Source: Lachnospiraceae bacterium | GTDB lineage: Bacteria; Bacillota; Clostridia; Lachnospirales; Lachnospiraceae | Direction: 5' to 3' | Length of the DNA stretch: 7,857 nt | NCBI GenBank assembly: GCA_017380975.1 | Contig: JAFOCX010000091.1 | Span: forward strand, 1-7,857 | Position numbers and translations under genes: made by a program | Notes under the pieces: generated by a model | Databases searched by the model: none | The model's input: only the letters and a program-made list of their open reading frames with translations | What the model was told of the DNA's origin: nothing | Shown: in pieces, positions 1 through 6,245 of the stretch | Numbering within the stretch: position 1 is the first letter of the stretch | How the letters are laid out: the number at the start of each line of letters is the position of its first letter

Positions 1-1
1 A

Positions 2-73
2 ACAACAGCCGCTGCTACAACTGTGGCAGAGACAACAGCCGCAGCCGCTGATACAACAGCAGCCGCAGCAGAC
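2..73 (+). repeat. Imperfect 21-nt repeats encoding a Thr/Ala linker
   Basis: Units at 2-22, 32-52 and 53-73 each begin ACAACAGC. They encode TTAAATT, TTAAAAD and TTAAAAD, with a three-codon VAE spacer between the first and second. This is the low-complexity tether between the lipid anchor and the binding domain. The array may continue upstream of the window edge. Confidence 0.75.
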
Positions 74-958
74 GGCGAAACATATAAGATCGGTGTTCTT
101 CAGCTCGTACAGCACGCGGCTCTGGATCAGTCGAATGAAGGTTTCTTTGCAGCACTTGACGACGCAGGTATCAAATACGAGGCAGATCAGCAGAATGCAT
201 CCGGTGAGCAGGTAAACTGTATGACAATCGCTGAGAAGTTGGTAAACGACGGCAATGATCTGATCCTTGCGATCGCAACACCGGCAGCACAGGCAGTGGC
301 AGGCGTTACAGAAGATATTCCGATTCTTTTAACTGCTGTTACAGATCCGGCAGCTTCCGGACTTGTTAATGACAATACAAACCCGGGCGTAAACGTATCC
401 GGTACATCCGATTTAACACCGGTAAAAGAGCAGATCGATCTTTTACATCAGATCCTTCCGGAAGCAAATACAGTAGGTATCCTGTACTGTTCCGCAGAAA
501 GCAACTCTGAGATTCAGGTTGCAATGGCAAAAGAAGCTTGTGACGCGATTGGTCTGAAATATGAAGAATTCACAGTTCCGGGTTCCAATGAGATCCAGAC
601 AGTCGTTGAATCTATGGTTGGAAAAGTAGATGTTATCTACACTCCGACAGATAACGTGATCGCAGCCGGTATGGCGACTGTAGCGATGGTTGCAAGCGAC
701 AACAACATTCCGTGTATCGTTGGTGAGGCAGGCATGGTTCAGGCCGGAGGTCTTGCAACATATGGTATCGACTACTTTGAGTTAGGTTACATGGCTGGTG
801 AGCAGGCAATCGAGATCCTTGTAAATGGTGCTGATGTAGCAGCTATGCCGATCGGTTATCTTCCGGCAGAGCGCTGTGAACTGACTGTAAACAAGACAAC
901 AGCTGATGCACTCGGAATCGATATTTCCGGACTTGAAAACGCAGTGATCGTGGAATAA
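2..958 (+). CDS. ABC transporter substrate-binding lipoprotein, TrpX-like (ABC_sub_bind family), 5' partial
   Basis: The extracellular binding component of an ABC importer. The reading frame is open from the left edge, so the signal peptide and lipobox lie outside the window; a GTG at 23 is in frame but has no ribosome binding site and falls inside a linker. Visible residues 1-25 are a Thr/Ala-rich tether. The mature domain starts near residue 28 with YKIGVLQLVQHAALD and continues with AIATPAAQA (about 90-98), LLTAVTDP (109-116), VSGTSD (132-137), GILYC (159-163), YTPTDN (213-218) and GGLATYGIDYF (249-259). These are hallmarks of the ABC_sub_bind (Pfam PF04392) fold, two Rossmann-like lobes. 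Members such as pneumococcal TrpX bind tryptophan, and a clostridial homologue has been linked to tyrosine. Which amino acid binds here cannot be read from the sequence. The permease and ATPase genes follow directly, which supports an importer role. The family call is firm; the substrate is inference. Confidence 0.93.
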   Translation, partial: TTAAATTVAETTAAAADTTAAAADGETYKIGVLQLVQHAALDQSNEGFFAALDDAGIKYEADQQNASGEQVNCMTIAEKLVNDGNDLILAIATPAAQAVAGVTEDIPILLTAVTDPAASGLVNDNTNPGVNVSGTSDLTPVKEQIDLLHQILPEANTVGILYCSAESNSEIQVAMAKEACDAIGLKYEEFTVPGSNEIQTVVESMVGKVDVIYTPTDNVIAAGMATVAMVASDNNIPCIVGEAGMVQAGGLATYGIDYFELGYMAGEQAIEILVNGADVAAMPIGYLPAERCELTVNKTTADALGIDISGLENAVIVE

Positions 959-1001
959 TGATTGGAAACGCGTTATTTAAAGTCATAAGATAACAATGAA
1001 G

Positions 1002-1032
1002 GCCAGATAGGAGTACAAAACTCCTGTCTGGC
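1002..1032 (+). other. Intercistronic hairpin between binding-protein and permease genes
   Basis: Arms 1002-1014 and 1020-1032 pair over 13 bp with a single G-U pair (1008 with 1026) around a five-base ACAAA loop. No T run follows, so this is not a standard intrinsic terminator. It sits 43 bases after the first stop codon and 15 bases before the permease Shine-Dalgarno. Such hairpins often protect the upstream binding-protein mRNA from 3' exonucleases, giving more binding protein than permease. That role is inferred. Confidence 0.8.
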
Positions 1033-1057
1033 TATCTGAATGTGATGGAGGATACAT

Positions 1058-1978
1058 ATGAATTTCGTAGCATTACAGGGCGCGGTAGCCCAAGGTGTAC
1101 TGTGGGGAATCATGGTACTTGGTGTATATATTACATATCGATTATTAAATATCTCAGATTTGACGGTAGACGGCAGTTTTGCACTTGGCGGCTGTGTCTG
1201 TGCAACACTGATCATCAACTTTGGTATGAATCCGATCCTGGCACTTGTGATCGCAGCGCTTGCCGGTATGGCGGCAGGCGCTGCAACCGGTATCTTGCAT
1301 ACAGTATTTGAAATCCCGGCGATCTTAGCTGGTATTCTGACTCAGATTTCTCTTTGGTCCGTGAATCTGCGTGTCATGGGCGGAAAAAGTAACCTCCCGT
1401 TATTAAAAACAGAGACACTGATCTCCGGTGTAGGTGACAAACTCGGGATCACTCAGGCACAGTCTGCAATGATCGTAGGTGTTATCGTGGCAATCCTGAT
1501 CGTTTGGGGATTATATTGGTTCTTTGGTACAGAGCTTGGAAGCGCACTGCGTGCAACAGGAAACAACGAACTCATGATCCGTGCTCTTGGCGTTGATACA
1601 AACCGTATGAAACTGATCGCATTAATGCTTGCCAATGGTCTGGTAGCGTTATCCGGTGCTCTGGTTTGCCAGAATCAGAAATATGCGGATATCAATATGG
1701 GCCGAGGCGCGATCGTAATCGGTCTCGCAGCGATCGTAATCGGTGAAGTGTTATTCAGCAAAGCGATCAACTTTGGCCTGAAACTTTCTTCCGTTGTAGT
1801 AGGTGCAGTGGTATACTTCCTGATCCGTGCGATCGTACTCGATTTTGGTCTCAACACCAACGATATGAACCTGTTCACAGCACTGTTCGTGGCAGCAGCC
1901 CTCAGCATTCCGGTATTCATGGCGAAATACCATGCGAAGCATGATTATTCCGAAACCGTAGAGGAGGATGAAGCATAA
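1058..1978 (+). CDS. ABC transporter permease, TrpY-like (BPD_transp_2 / LivH-type)
   Basis: Inner-membrane channel of the importer, 306 residues, a usual length for this family. The ATG at 1058 follows GGAGG (1047-1051) with six bases between. The protein is almost all membrane: hydrophobic segments near residues 12-30, 39-55, 58-80, 84-102, 137-155, 186-203, 217-233, 244-261 and 272-288. The motif GTELGSALRATGNN (157-170) followed by RALGVDTNRMK is the cytoplasmic coupling loop that contacts the ATPase in LivH-type permeases. The C-terminal tail is charged and acidic (ETVEEDEA). It overlaps the next gene by one base (TAATG), so translation of permease and ATPase is probably coupled. Substrate specificity is set mainly by the binding protein encoded upstream. 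Confidence 0.93.
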   Translation: MNFVALQGAVAQGVLWGIMVLGVYITYRLLNISDLTVDGSFALGGCVCATLIINFGMNPILALVIAALAGMAAGAATGILHTVFEIPAILAGILTQISLWSVNLRVMGGKSNLPLLKTETLISGVGDKLGITQAQSAMIVGVIVAILIVWGLYWFFGTELGSALRATGNNELMIRALGVDTNRMKLIALMLANGLVALSGALVCQNQKYADINMGRGAIVIGLAAIVIGEVLFSKAINFGLKLSSVVVGAVVYFLIRAIVLDFGLNTNDMNLFTALFVAAALSIPVFMAKYHAKHDYSETVEEDEA

Positions 1979-2775
1979 TGTTAACAATTTCCCACGTTAG
2001 AAAAACATTTAATAAAGGTACGATCAATGAGAAAAAGGCTCTTCAGGGCATTAACCTTCATCTGAAACCGGGCGATTTCGTAACTGTGATCGGTGGTAAC
2101 GGTGCCGGAAAATCAACCATGTTGAATATGATAGCCGGTGTGTACCCGATCGACTCCGGTAAGATTGAAATTGACGGTGTCAATATTTCCAGAGAACCGG
2201 AACATAAGCGTGCCCAGTATATCGGCCGTGTATTCCAGGATCCGATGCGCGGTACCGCAGCCGGCATGCAGATTCAGGAAAACCTTGCGCTTGCACTTCG
2301 ACGCGGACAAAAACGTGGCCTTTCCTGGCATATCAAAAATGAGGAAATGGACTTCTACAGAGAGGCACTGACCAGACTCGATCTTGGCTTACAGACCCGT
2401 ATGACCAGTAAAGTCGGACTGCTTTCCGGCGGACAGAGACAGGCTCTTACACTTCTTATGGCGACATTAGAGAGACCGAAACTGCTGCTTCTTGACGAGC
2501 ATACAGCAGCGCTGGATCCGAAGACAGCCAGAAAGGTACTGGAACTGACAGATGAGATCGTTAATGAGCAGAATCTGACAACATTGATGGTAACCCATAA
2601 CATGAAAGATGCGATCCAGTATGGAAACCGCCTGATCATGATGCACGAAGGACGCGTGATCTATGATGTAGAGGGCGAAGAGAAAAAGAATCTTCAGGTG
2701 GAAGACCTTCTTAAGAAATTTGAAGAGCACAGCGGTGAAGAATTTGCCAATGACCGTATGATGCTTGCGAAATAA
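1978..2775 (+). CDS. ABC transporter ATP-binding protein, TrpZ-like
   Basis: Cytoplasmic ATPase that powers the importer; 265 residues. All nucleotide-binding motifs are intact: Walker A GGNGAGKST (39-47), Q-loop glutamine Q87 in VFQDP, signature LSGGQ (149-153), Walker B LLLLDEH (169-175) with catalytic E174, D-loop ALDP (178-181) and switch histidine H207 in VTHN. The ATG at 1978 overlaps the permease stop by one base, and GAGGAGGA (1961-1968) lies nine bases upstream within the permease gene. The overall pattern fits the COG1101-type ATPases that travel with ABC_sub_bind proteins. The operon ends here, with a terminator 11 bases after the stop codon. Confidence 0.95.
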   Translation: MLTISHVRKTFNKGTINEKKALQGINLHLKPGDFVTVIGGNGAGKSTMLNMIAGVYPIDSGKIEIDGVNISREPEHKRAQYIGRVFQDPMRGTAAGMQIQENLALALRRGQKRGLSWHIKNEEMDFYREALTRLDLGLQTRMTSKVGLLSGGQRQALTLLMATLERPKLLLLDEHTAALDPKTARKVLELTDEIVNEQNLTTLMVTHNMKDAIQYGNRLIMMHEGRVIYDVEGEEKKNLQVEDLLKKFEEHSGEEFANDRMMLAK

Positions 2776-2785
2776 CAAGATCATG

Positions 2786-2820
2786 AAAACTCCCGGTTTG
2801 ATCATTACCGGGAGTTTTTT
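2786..2820. terminator. Convergent intrinsic terminator shared by the transporter operon and the YihY gene
   Basis: Arms 2786-2797 and 2807-2818 form a 12-bp perfect stem (core ACTCCCGGT / ACCGGGAGT) with a nine-base loop and a T run at 2815-2820 on the plus strand. On the minus strand the run is only TTTT, so it is probably weaker in that direction. The minus-strand gene's last codons and its stop (2805-2807) lie inside the structure. Confidence 0.92.
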
Positions 2821-3551
2821 GTACGTTCAAGTCCGGAAACTGCATTGATCTCCGCTCCGATGAATAAAATACAGATTCCCCAATACAGCCACAGCATCAA
2901 AAGAATGACAGCAGTCAGGCTTCCGTATGTGGGGATGAACTTTGTAAAGTTGCGAAAGTAAAAAGAGAATGCCCACGAAAACAGAGCCCATCCGATCGTG
3001 GTAAACAGTGTGCCGGGAAGCTGGTGAACGATATTCTGTTTCCGATAAGGAAGAACCACATAAAGGACCAAAATGAAAAAGAATACCATGAAAACGGAGC
3101 CGATACCGAAAAAGATAAGACTGACCGCACAGAAACAAGTGAACAATAGCGTATATCCGCTGCAGACCAGTCTGCGAACAAAATAGTTCCTTGTCACTTC
3201 GATCCCGTACGCCCGGTTTAATCCTCGTTCGATACTGAGCATTCCTTTTGAGGAAGACCAGATGGCTGCCAATGCGCTGACCGAGAGCAGAGCAGGAGAT
3301 GCCGAACGTTCCACATCATGGATAATGGTAATCGCCAGTGGATCCAGGTTATCAGGCAGAAGGTCGACGACGCCTTCTAAAAGATCCGATTCCTGCAGCA
3401 GCGGGATCCAGTCGATCATAGACAGCAGAAGCATAAAGAAAGGGAATACTGCCAGAATCATAAAAAAGGAAGCCTGTGCAGCATAGACAGACATTTCATC
3501 ATTAATATAAGAGCCTATAATTGGTTTAAAATACGGTATACATGATTTCAT
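2805..3551 (-). CDS. YihY/BrkB-family integral membrane protein, short form
   Basis: Polytopic membrane protein of the YihY (virulence factor BrkB, Pfam PF03631) family; molecular function is not settled for the family. The chosen ATG at 3551 has GGAGG (minus strand, plus-strand positions 3557-3561) five bases upstream and gives 248 residues. An in-frame ATG at 3575 would add eight residues but lacks a visible ribosome site. Family marks are AAQASFFMILAVFPF (24-38), the region LSIERGLNRAYG (105-116), and the C-terminal signature TYGSLTAVILLMLWLYW (208-224) ending in GAEIN (232-236). Hydrophobic segments lie near 26-46, 87-101, 133-152, 153-168, 182-199 and 212-232. The loop normally found between the third and fourth segments is almost absent. 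It converges on the ABC operon and diverges from the SSB-like gene. Confidence 0.92.
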   Translation of the reverse strand: MKSCIPYFKPIIGSYINDEMSVYAAQASFFMILAVFPFFMLLLSMIDWIPLLQESDLLEGVVDLLPDNLDPLAITIIHDVERSASPALLSVSALAAIWSSSKGMLSIERGLNRAYGIEVTRNYFVRRLVCSGYTLLFTCFCAVSLIFFGIGSVFMVFFFILVLYVVLPYRKQNIVHQLPGTLFTTIGWALFSWAFSFYFRNFTKFIPTYGSLTAVILLMLWLYWGICILFIGAEINAVSGLERTKNSR

Positions 3552-3704
3552 AGCATCCTCCATTGCAGATATCATATGCAGGAACGCAGGAGAAAATCAG
3601 AATATTTTTCATTTTTTAGTTCTAACATATTTCTGACCGGCATACATATATTAGCAGGCCGGAAAACCGGGCAACATCAATATCGAATAAAAAGGAGAAA
3701 TACA

Positions 3705-4331
3705 ATGTCAGAAAAAGGAATGGAAAATAACAAAGTAACCGTGATCGGAACAATTGCATCAGAATTTACGTTCAGCCATGCTGTCTACGGAGAAGGGTTC
3801 TACCAGGTGGATCTGTTGGTAAATCGTCTCAGCGAGCAGGCAGATATCATTCCGCTGCTGGTATCAGAGCGGCTGATCGATGTAAACAGAGATTACAGAG
3901 GATGCACGATCGAGGCGACCGGACAATTTCGCTCATACAATCGCCATGAGGGAACCAAGAATCGTCTGGTACTCTCTGTGTTTGTACGTGAATTGAATTT
4001 TATGGAAGAATTTACCGACTACACAAAAACGAATCAGATTTTCCTGGATGGATACATATGCAAAGAACCGATTTATAGAAAGACACCGTTAGGCCGCGAG
4101 ATTGCAGATCTTCTGGTGGCTGTCAATCGTCCATATGGGAAATCTGATTACATTCCTTGTATCTCATGGGGAAGAAATGCCAGATTTGCCTCCGGTTTTA
4201 CAGTCGGTACCAGAGTCATGATCTGGGGACGCGTACAGAGCCGGGAATATACGAAAAAACTCAGTGAAACCGAGTGTGAGAAGCGTATTGCATACGAAGT
4301 GTCCGTGAGCAAACTGGAGTGCTGCGAATAA
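3705..4331 (+). CDS. SSB-like protein with two tandem OB folds
   Basis: Predicted single-stranded nucleic-acid-binding protein, 208 residues. The ATG at 3705 is chosen because AAGGAG (3692-3697) lies seven bases upstream; an in-frame ATG at 3576 would add 43 basic residues with no ribosome site. The second half (about 110-205) matches the bacterial SSB fold closely: QIFLDGYICKEPIYRKTPLG, then AVNRPYGKSDYIPCISWG (139-156) and GTRVMIWGRVQSREY (168-182). The first half (9-97) has a degenerate copy of the same strand order: NKVTVIGTI, IPLLVSERLID, GCTIEATGQFRSY, RLVLSVFVREL. The acidic C-terminal tip that housekeeping SSB uses to recruit partners is missing; the protein ends LECCE. So it is probably an SSB paralogue rather than the main replication SSB. 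It is transcribed away from the YihY gene, and no terminator is visible before the dapA promoter. Confidence 0.82.
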   Translation: MSEKGMENNKVTVIGTIASEFTFSHAVYGEGFYQVDLLVNRLSEQADIIPLLVSERLIDVNRDYRGCTIEATGQFRSYNRHEGTKNRLVLSVFVRELNFMEEFTDYTKTNQIFLDGYICKEPIYRKTPLGREIADLLVAVNRPYGKSDYIPCISWGRNARFASGFTVGTRVMIWGRVQSREYTKKLSETECEKRIAYEVSVSKLECCE

Positions 4332-4363
4332 CAATTTAATGCTTTGAAGAGATAACATAAAGA

Positions 4364-4392
4364 TTGACAATTCATGGGAAAAATGATACCAT
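4364..4392 (+). promoter_or_regulatory. Promoter of the dapA-dapB operon
   Basis: A perfect -35 box TTGACA (4364-4369), a 17-base spacer and the -10 box TACCAT (4387-4392), preceded by TGA (4384-4386) to make an extended -10. Transcription should begin near 4399, which gives a leader of about 134 bases before the dapA start codon. Confidence 0.82.
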
Positions 4393-4398
4393 AAAATC

Positions 4399-4532
4399 TG
4401 ATAAAAAGAAGAGCAGAGGTCAAGCCGACGCTACTGATGATGACGATTTAGGAGCTGACATCTTGTGTGTGCCAGCTCTTTTTTATTGTTAAAAAGAAAT
4501 ATTATTTGTTATGCTACATAGGAGGAATTAAC
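4399..4532 (+). promoter_or_regulatory. dapA 5' leader, candidate transcription attenuator
   Basis: Two mutually exclusive pairings can be drawn. The terminator stem pairs 4452-4457 with 4473-4478, ahead of a T run. The alternative pairs AAAGAAGAGC (4405-4414), at the very start of the transcript, with GCTCTTTTTT (4475-4484): ten consecutive pairs with one G-U. It would consume the terminator's 3' arm and T run. The 37 bases between (4415-4451) are too few for a lysine riboswitch, and I recognise no known aptamer, T-box or lysine-rich leader peptide. The effector is unknown; dapA makes lysine or diaminopimelate a natural guess, but that is inference. Confidence 0.5.
4451..4484 (+). terminator. 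Intrinsic terminator in the dapA leader
   Basis: GAGCTG (4452-4457) pairs with CAGCTC (4473-4478); after one A-C mismatch the stem continues with three further pairs (4459-4461 with 4469-4471). The T run is 4479-4484. It lies downstream of the strong promoter and upstream of dapA, so it can act as an attenuator. It could also stop read-through from the SSB-like gene, which has no other visible terminator. Confidence 0.8.
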
Positions 4533-5420
4533 ATGAGCATTTTCACAGGTGCGGGTACCGCGATCGTAACACCATTTAAAGCAAGCGGTGAAATTGATTT
4601 TAACAAATTTGAAGAACTGATCGAAGATCAGATTGCAGGAAGCATTGATTGTATCGTAGTTGCAGGTACAACAGGCGAAGCAGCAACGATGTCCGACGAG
4701 GAGCAGCTGTCTGCGATTAAATTTACATGTGACGTAGTGAAAGGCCGTGTTCCGGTAGTTGCAGGCACAGGTTCCAACAACACAGCACATGCGATCCATC
4801 TTTCTGTTGAAGCTGAGAAATTAGGTGCAGACGGTCTTCTTTTAGTATCTCCGTACTATAACAAAGCAACTCAGAATGGCTTAAAGGCACATTTTACAGC
4901 GATCGCAAATTCCGTAAAGATCCCGTCCATTCTTTACAATGTTCCGTCCAGAACTGGTATGAACATTGCTCCGGCTACTGTTGTTGATCTTTGCAAAAAT
5001 GTAGAAAACATCGTAGCAGTAAAAGAGGCGAGCGGAAACTTCTCCCAGATCGCACAGCTTATGAATCTGGCTGACGGCTGCGTAGATGTATACTCCGGTA
5101 ACGACGATCAGATCGTACCGCTGTTAGCACTTGGCGGAAAGGGTGTTATCTCCGTACTTTCCAACGTGGCACCGAAAGAGACACATGATATCTGTGAATT
5201 ATTCTTCAAGGGTGACATCGAAGCCAGCAGAAAGCTTCAGTTAAAAGCACTTCCGCTGATCGATGCTCTGTTCTGCGAAGTAAACCCGATCCCGGTAAAA
5301 GCCGCATTAAACCTTATGGGTAAAAATGTTGGTACTCCGAGACTTCCGCTTACAGAGATGGAACCGGCTCATCAGGAAATTCTGAGAAGAGAGCTTATCA
5401 ATTTCGGTCTTATGAAATAA
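4533..5420 (+). CDS. dapA: 4-hydroxy-tetrahydrodipicolinate synthase
   Basis: Condenses pyruvate with aspartate semialdehyde, the first committed step of the diaminopimelate/lysine pathway; cytoplasmic, normally a tetramer. It has 295 residues, the usual size. The ATG at 4533 follows GGAGG (4521-4525) by seven bases. Visible active-site features are GTTGE (45-49) with the two threonines, Y108/Y109 in PYYN, Y135 and R140 in YNVPSRTG, and the Schiff-base lysine K164 in VKEASG. Aligning by eye with the E. coli enzyme, the lysine-inhibition positions H53, H56 and E84 fall on D55, Q58 and H86. This suggests weak or no feedback inhibition, as in many Gram-positive enzymes. dapB follows 18 bases after the stop codon with no terminator, so the two are one operon. 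The attenuator-like leader upstream may be the main control point. Confidence 0.97.
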   Translation: MSIFTGAGTAIVTPFKASGEIDFNKFEELIEDQIAGSIDCIVVAGTTGEAATMSDEEQLSAIKFTCDVVKGRVPVVAGTGSNNTAHAIHLSVEAEKLGADGLLLVSPYYNKATQNGLKAHFTAIANSVKIPSILYNVPSRTGMNIAPATVVDLCKNVENIVAVKEASGNFSQIAQLMNLADGCVDVYSGNDDQIVPLLALGGKGVISVLSNVAPKETHDICELFFKGDIEASRKLQLKALPLIDALFCEVNPIPVKAALNLMGKNVGTPRLPLTEMEPAHQEILRRELINFGLMK

Positions 5421-5438
5421 TTTTTGCGGAGGCAAATG

Positions 5439-6191
5439 ATGGTAAAAGCAATTATGAACGGCTGCGGCGGCGCAATGGGACGCGTGATCACAGACATTAT
5501 CGCAAATGATGAAGCCATTGAGATCGTAGCAGGCGTAGATATGAATACAGAAATTCAGGCTGGTTATCCTGTATATAAGACACTGGAAGAATGTCCGCAG
5601 GCAGATGTCGTGATCGACTTCTCCGTTGCAAAAGCGACAGACGGTGTGCTTGCATACTGTGAGGCAACAAAAACTCCGTTAGTACTTTGTACAACAGGTC
5701 TTTCTGAGGAACAGCTTGCTCATGTAAAAAATGCATCCGAGACAACTGCAGTATTAAGATCTGCAAACATGTCCGTTGGTATTAACCTTCTTTTAAAAGT
5801 ATTAAAAGATGTAGCTCCGATCCTGGCAGATGCCGGTTTCGATATCGAGATTCTTGAAAAACATCACAATCGTAAACTGGATGCACCGAGCGGTACAGCG
5901 ATCGCATTAGCAGACTCTATCAACGAGAGTCTGGACAATGCATACCACTACAAATACGACAGAACTTCTGAGCGCGTGAAACGTGATAAGAAGGAAATCG
6001 GTATCCAGGCTGTTCGCGGCGGTACTATTGTTGGTGAGCATGATATTATTTTTGCAGGCCAGGATGAAGTGATCACATTCAATCACACAGCATATTCCAG
6101 AGCTATTTTTGGTAAAGGTGCTGTCCAGGCTGCGAAGTTCCTTGCAGGAAAAGGTGCAGGTATGTATGATATGTCCGACGTGATCGGCTAA
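5439..6191 (+). CDS. dapB: 4-hydroxy-tetrahydrodipicolinate reductase
   Basis: Reduces the DapA product to tetrahydrodipicolinate with NAD(P)H, the second step of the diaminopimelate/lysine branch; cytoplasmic. It has 250 residues. I chose the ATG at 5439 because GGAGG (5428-5432) lies six bases upstream; the adjacent ATG at 5436 has only three bases of spacing, and a TTG at 5424 precedes the ribosome site. The N-terminal nucleotide-binding loop NGCGGAMGRV is at 7-16, CTTG is at 84-87, and the family signature EKHHNRKLDAPSGTA is at 140-154, with catalytic H142 and K146. RGGTIVGEHDIIFAG (193-207) is the C-terminal domain motif. The start site and all key residues look intact. The gene ends eight bases before a strong hairpin that also covers the next gene's ribosome site. 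Confidence 0.97.
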   Translation: MVKAIMNGCGGAMGRVITDIIANDEAIEIVAGVDMNTEIQAGYPVYKTLEECPQADVVIDFSVAKATDGVLAYCEATKTPLVLCTTGLSEEQLAHVKNASETTAVLRSANMSVGINLLLKVLKDVAPILADAGFDIEILEKHHNRKLDAPSGTAIALADSINESLDNAYHYKYDRTSERVKRDKKEIGIQAVRGGTIVGEHDIIFAGQDEVITFNHTAYSRAIFGKGAVQAAKFLAGKGAGMYDMSDVIG

Positions 6192-6198
6192 GATGAAT

Positions 6199-6245
6199 AT
6201 TCTCCTTTCTGACGTACATAATAGGGTTAGAAAGGAGAATTTTTT
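6199..6245 (+). terminator. dapB terminator overlapping the next gene's Shine-Dalgarno
   Basis: Arms 6199-6213 and 6226-6240 pair over 15 bp (one G-U pair, 6211 with 6228) around a 12-base loop, and a T run occupies 6240-6245. The 3' arm contains AAAGGAG (6231-6237), the ribosome binding site for the ATG at 6246. The same stem therefore ends dapAB transcription and, in any read-through RNA, would hide that ribosome site. Confidence 0.9.

Noticed and set aside
3564..3580. Imperfect palindrome TGCA...TGCA between the divergent YihY and SSB-like genes
   Set aside because: Only six of eight positions pair, it matches no operator I know, and AT-rich intergenic DNA often gives such symmetry.
3637..3670. 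Small CCGG-type hairpins upstream of the SSB-like gene
   Set aside because: The stems are only 4-5 bp, there is no T run, and there is no clear relation to the ribosome site.
3576..3704. In-frame 43-residue extension of the SSB-like protein from an ATG at 3576
   Set aside because: There is no ribosome site before 3576, the extension is basic and low in family resemblance, and AAGGAG sits right before the ATG at 3705.
4437..4451. Possible leader peptide ATG-ATG-ACG-ATT-TAG before dapA
   Set aside because: It has four residues, no lysine codons and no ribosome site at a workable distance, so it does not support classical peptide attenuation.
4486..4515. Second dapA promoter, TTGTTA and TATGCT with an 18-base spacer
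   Set aside because: Both boxes are weak, and the start would fall on the Shine-Dalgarno itself, leaving no usable leader.
4467..4532. In-frame extension of DapA upstream to a GTG at 4467
   Set aside because: It would translate through the terminator and T run; GGAGG at 4521-4525 and the normal DapA N-terminus support the ATG at 4533.
4399..4532. Lysine riboswitch (L box) or T-box upstream of dapA
   Set aside because: The leader is too short, and neither the L-box core nor the T-box sequence (AGGGTGG-type) is present.
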